NCBI GenBank assembly: GCA_905235775.1
Contig: CAJOMY010000066.1
Location: 1 to 13,914, forward strand
DNA length: 13,914 bases
Direction: 5' to 3'
DNA from: an uncultured Bacteroidales bacterium
GTDB lineage: Bacteria > Bacteroidota > Bacteroidia > Bacteroidales > UBA932
The translations under genes and the position numbers were made by a program. The notes beneath the pieces are model-generated. The model was given only the letters and a program-made list of their open reading frames with translations, was not told where the DNA came from and ran no database searches. Below, in pieces: positions 13,011 through 13,914 of the stretch (the stretch's first letter is position 1; each line of letters opens with the position of its first letter).

Positions 13011-13750
13011 CGGAGCTCTTCGAAGAGCAATACCCGGATGCCGGAGTCGTTGGCGTCCAGGACGTTCTTGATTTCCTGCATGTCCGTATTGGAGAGGTGG
13101 TAGGGGACCAGGACTTTCGGGGAAAGCGTCATGGCCGCCTCGACGCACTGCGTGGTGGTCATGGTGTAGGGCTGGTTGGTCGACAGGAAGGCGACGTCGA
13201 GCGGACCGAGGAGGGCCATCTCCTCGATGTCCTCGGTGTCGCCGGACACGTAGATGCGGAAGCCGTCGAAATCCAGGATATACCCGTTGTCACGCCCTTT
13301 GGGATGGAACTGCAGGCGGTCTTCGGTGATGTTGTACGCCGGCACGGCGATGATGCCCACCTCGCCGACGCGGAGGGTGTCGCCGTTCGCAACGGCCTCG
13401 CCGCGGCCGATCTTCTCCCGGCTGGATGCATTGAGGATCAGGCGGGTACCGTCCTTGGACAGGAAATCGATGGCCGCCGGGTCCAGATGGTCGCCGTGTT
13501 CGTGCGTGACGAGAATGAGGTCCGCTTTCGGGAAGGCTGTATAGTCAATCTCCGTGTCTCCCTTCCGCATCACCGGGTCGACCTGAATGTTGAATCCCTT
13601 GTAGGACAAGGCGATGGAACCATGATGGATCATCGAGACCTCGACTTTGTGTCCGGCGGGGGTGTTGAAGGATTCCACGGGATAGGGGAGGCCGTTGGCG
13701 CACGCGGCGGCCGCGGTGGCGGCGAGCAGGATGGAGACGAGCTTTGTCAT
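13007..13750 (-). CDS. Exported metallo-beta-lactamase-fold metal-dependent hydrolase
   Basis: A 247-residue UlaG-like MBL-fold protein. Residues 1 to about 19 are a signal sequence. Cys17 after AAA gives a weak lipobox, so it may be a periplasmic lipoprotein or a secreted soluble enzyme. Metal motifs are HEHGDH (83-88), SGDTED with Asp171, and VPYH with His218. The domain starts at MIHHGSIALSYKGFNIQVDP. The substrate is unknown; relatives act as lactonases, phosphodiesterases or general hydrolases, and I do not assign one. The ATG at 13750 begins the signal peptide. Its promoter lies between it and a strong terminator. It converges on mtnN with a 4-nt stop overlap. Confidence 0.85.
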   Translation of the reverse strand: MTKLVSILLAATAAAACANGLPYPVESFNTPAGHKVEVSMIHHGSIALSYKGFNIQVDPVMRKGDTEIDYTAFPKADLILVTHEHGDHLDPAAIDFLSKDGTRLILNASSREKIGRGEAVANGDTLRVGEVGIIAVPAYNITEDRLQFHPKGRDNGYILDFDGFRIYVSGDTEDIEEMALLGPLDVAFLSTNQPYTMTTTQCVEAAMTLSPKVLVPYHLSNTDMQEIKNVLDANDSGIRVLLFEELR

Positions 13751-13773
13751 GACTTTTTCGTGTTATCTCGGGG

Positions 13774-13781
13774 CGAATATA
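13774..13781 (-). promoter_or_regulatory. Putative -7 element of the MBL-fold hydrolase gene
   Basis: The minus strand reads TATATTCG, one mismatch from TAnnTTTG. It lies 23 nt before the ATG at 13750, implying a leader of about 15-20 nt. Its expected -33 region would fall inside the terminator hairpin immediately upstream. Confidence 0.4.
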
Positions 13782-13783
13782 CG

Positions 13784-13820
13784 AAAAAAAAGATTCCGGG
13801 GCAATCCCGGAATCTTTTTT
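13784..13820. terminator. Strong bidirectional intrinsic terminator
   Basis: GATTCCGGG (13792-13800) and CCCGGAATC (13806-13814) form a perfect 9-bp stem around a 5-nt loop. It is flanked by eight A on the left (13784-13791) and six T on the right (13815-13820), so a hairpin followed by a U-tract forms on either strand. Given the neighbours, it most likely ends a minus-strand gene entering from the right, just before the hydrolase promoter. Confidence 0.9.
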
Positions 13821-13845
13821 AGTAATTGTTAAAAAATAACCTGCT

Positions 13846-13914
13846 TCATTTTTGGGGCTCACCTATTCGGCCATTTGCGACCAGGATATACAGCTGAGAA
13901 CGGTTGAAAAACCT
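13846..13914 (-). CDS. Possible C-terminal tail of a gene entering from the right edge
   Basis: On the minus strand a frame open from the window edge runs for 22 codons (ending VANGRIGEPQK) to a TGA at 13848-13846, 25 nt before the terminator. The other two minus frames are also open, for 16-17 codons. The frame is therefore not certain and no family can be named. The terminator at 13784-13820 argues that some minus-strand transcript ends here. Confidence 0.3.
   Translation of the reverse strand, partial: RFFNRSQLYILVANGRIGEPQK

Noticed and set aside
13545..13862. 105-codon minus-strand open frame beginning beyond the terminator
   Set aside because: It reads through the terminator stem and then out of frame along the hydrolase gene.

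Overview
The window looks like chromosomal DNA of a GC-rich member of the Bacteroidota, probably an uncultured Bacteroidales. Several things point there. TAnnTTTG-type -7 promoter elements sit in nearly every AT-rich gap. A TPP riboswitch drives a TonB-dependent receptor followed by a PnuC-family transporter. HisB is a fused HAD phosphatase/dehydratase without the Cys-rich zinc loop, and HisG is the long form. I see no transposase, integrase, phage gene, CRISPR array, tRNA or rRNA.

Layout, left to right. (1) 1-85, minus: the first 28 codons of an unidentified gene leaving the window. (2) 146-3417, plus: thiamine uptake, made of a promoter, a TPP riboswitch, a TonB-dependent receptor, a 79-nt long-stem structured gap and a PnuT-like inner-membrane transporter. 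(3) 11008 down to 3414, minus: a complete nine-gene histidine operon, hisG-hisD-hisC-hisB-hisH-hisA-hisF-hisIE, ending in a free-methionine-R-sulfoxide reductase gene. Genes overlap or abut everywhere except between hisF and hisIE, where a 122-nt multi-hairpin palindrome fills the gap. (4) 12345 down to 11044, minus: a fused ThrE-type amino-acid exporter whose stop lies 11 nt before the his promoter. (5) 12387-13010, plus: an MTA/SAH nucleosidase, diverging from the exporter over 41 bp. (6) 13750 down to 13007, minus: an exported metallo-beta-lactamase-fold hydrolase, preceded by a strong bidirectional terminator and the apparent tail of another minus-strand gene.

How the genes work together. 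The receptor and PnuT would carry thiamine across the outer and inner membranes and are switched by TPP; no thiamine kinase gene accompanies them here. The his genes encode all the enzymes from PRPP and ATP to histidine.

The most striking regulatory feature is the his leader. A tiny ORF with four consecutive His codons is followed by mutually exclusive antiterminator and terminator hairpins just before hisG, which is a textbook ribosome-stalling attenuator. The other notable features are the two long-stem, multi-hairpin elements in gaps between co-transcribed genes, a plausible start-site-sequestering platform behind the TPP riboswitch, and two divergent promoters so close to their start codons that the mRNAs would be nearly leaderless.
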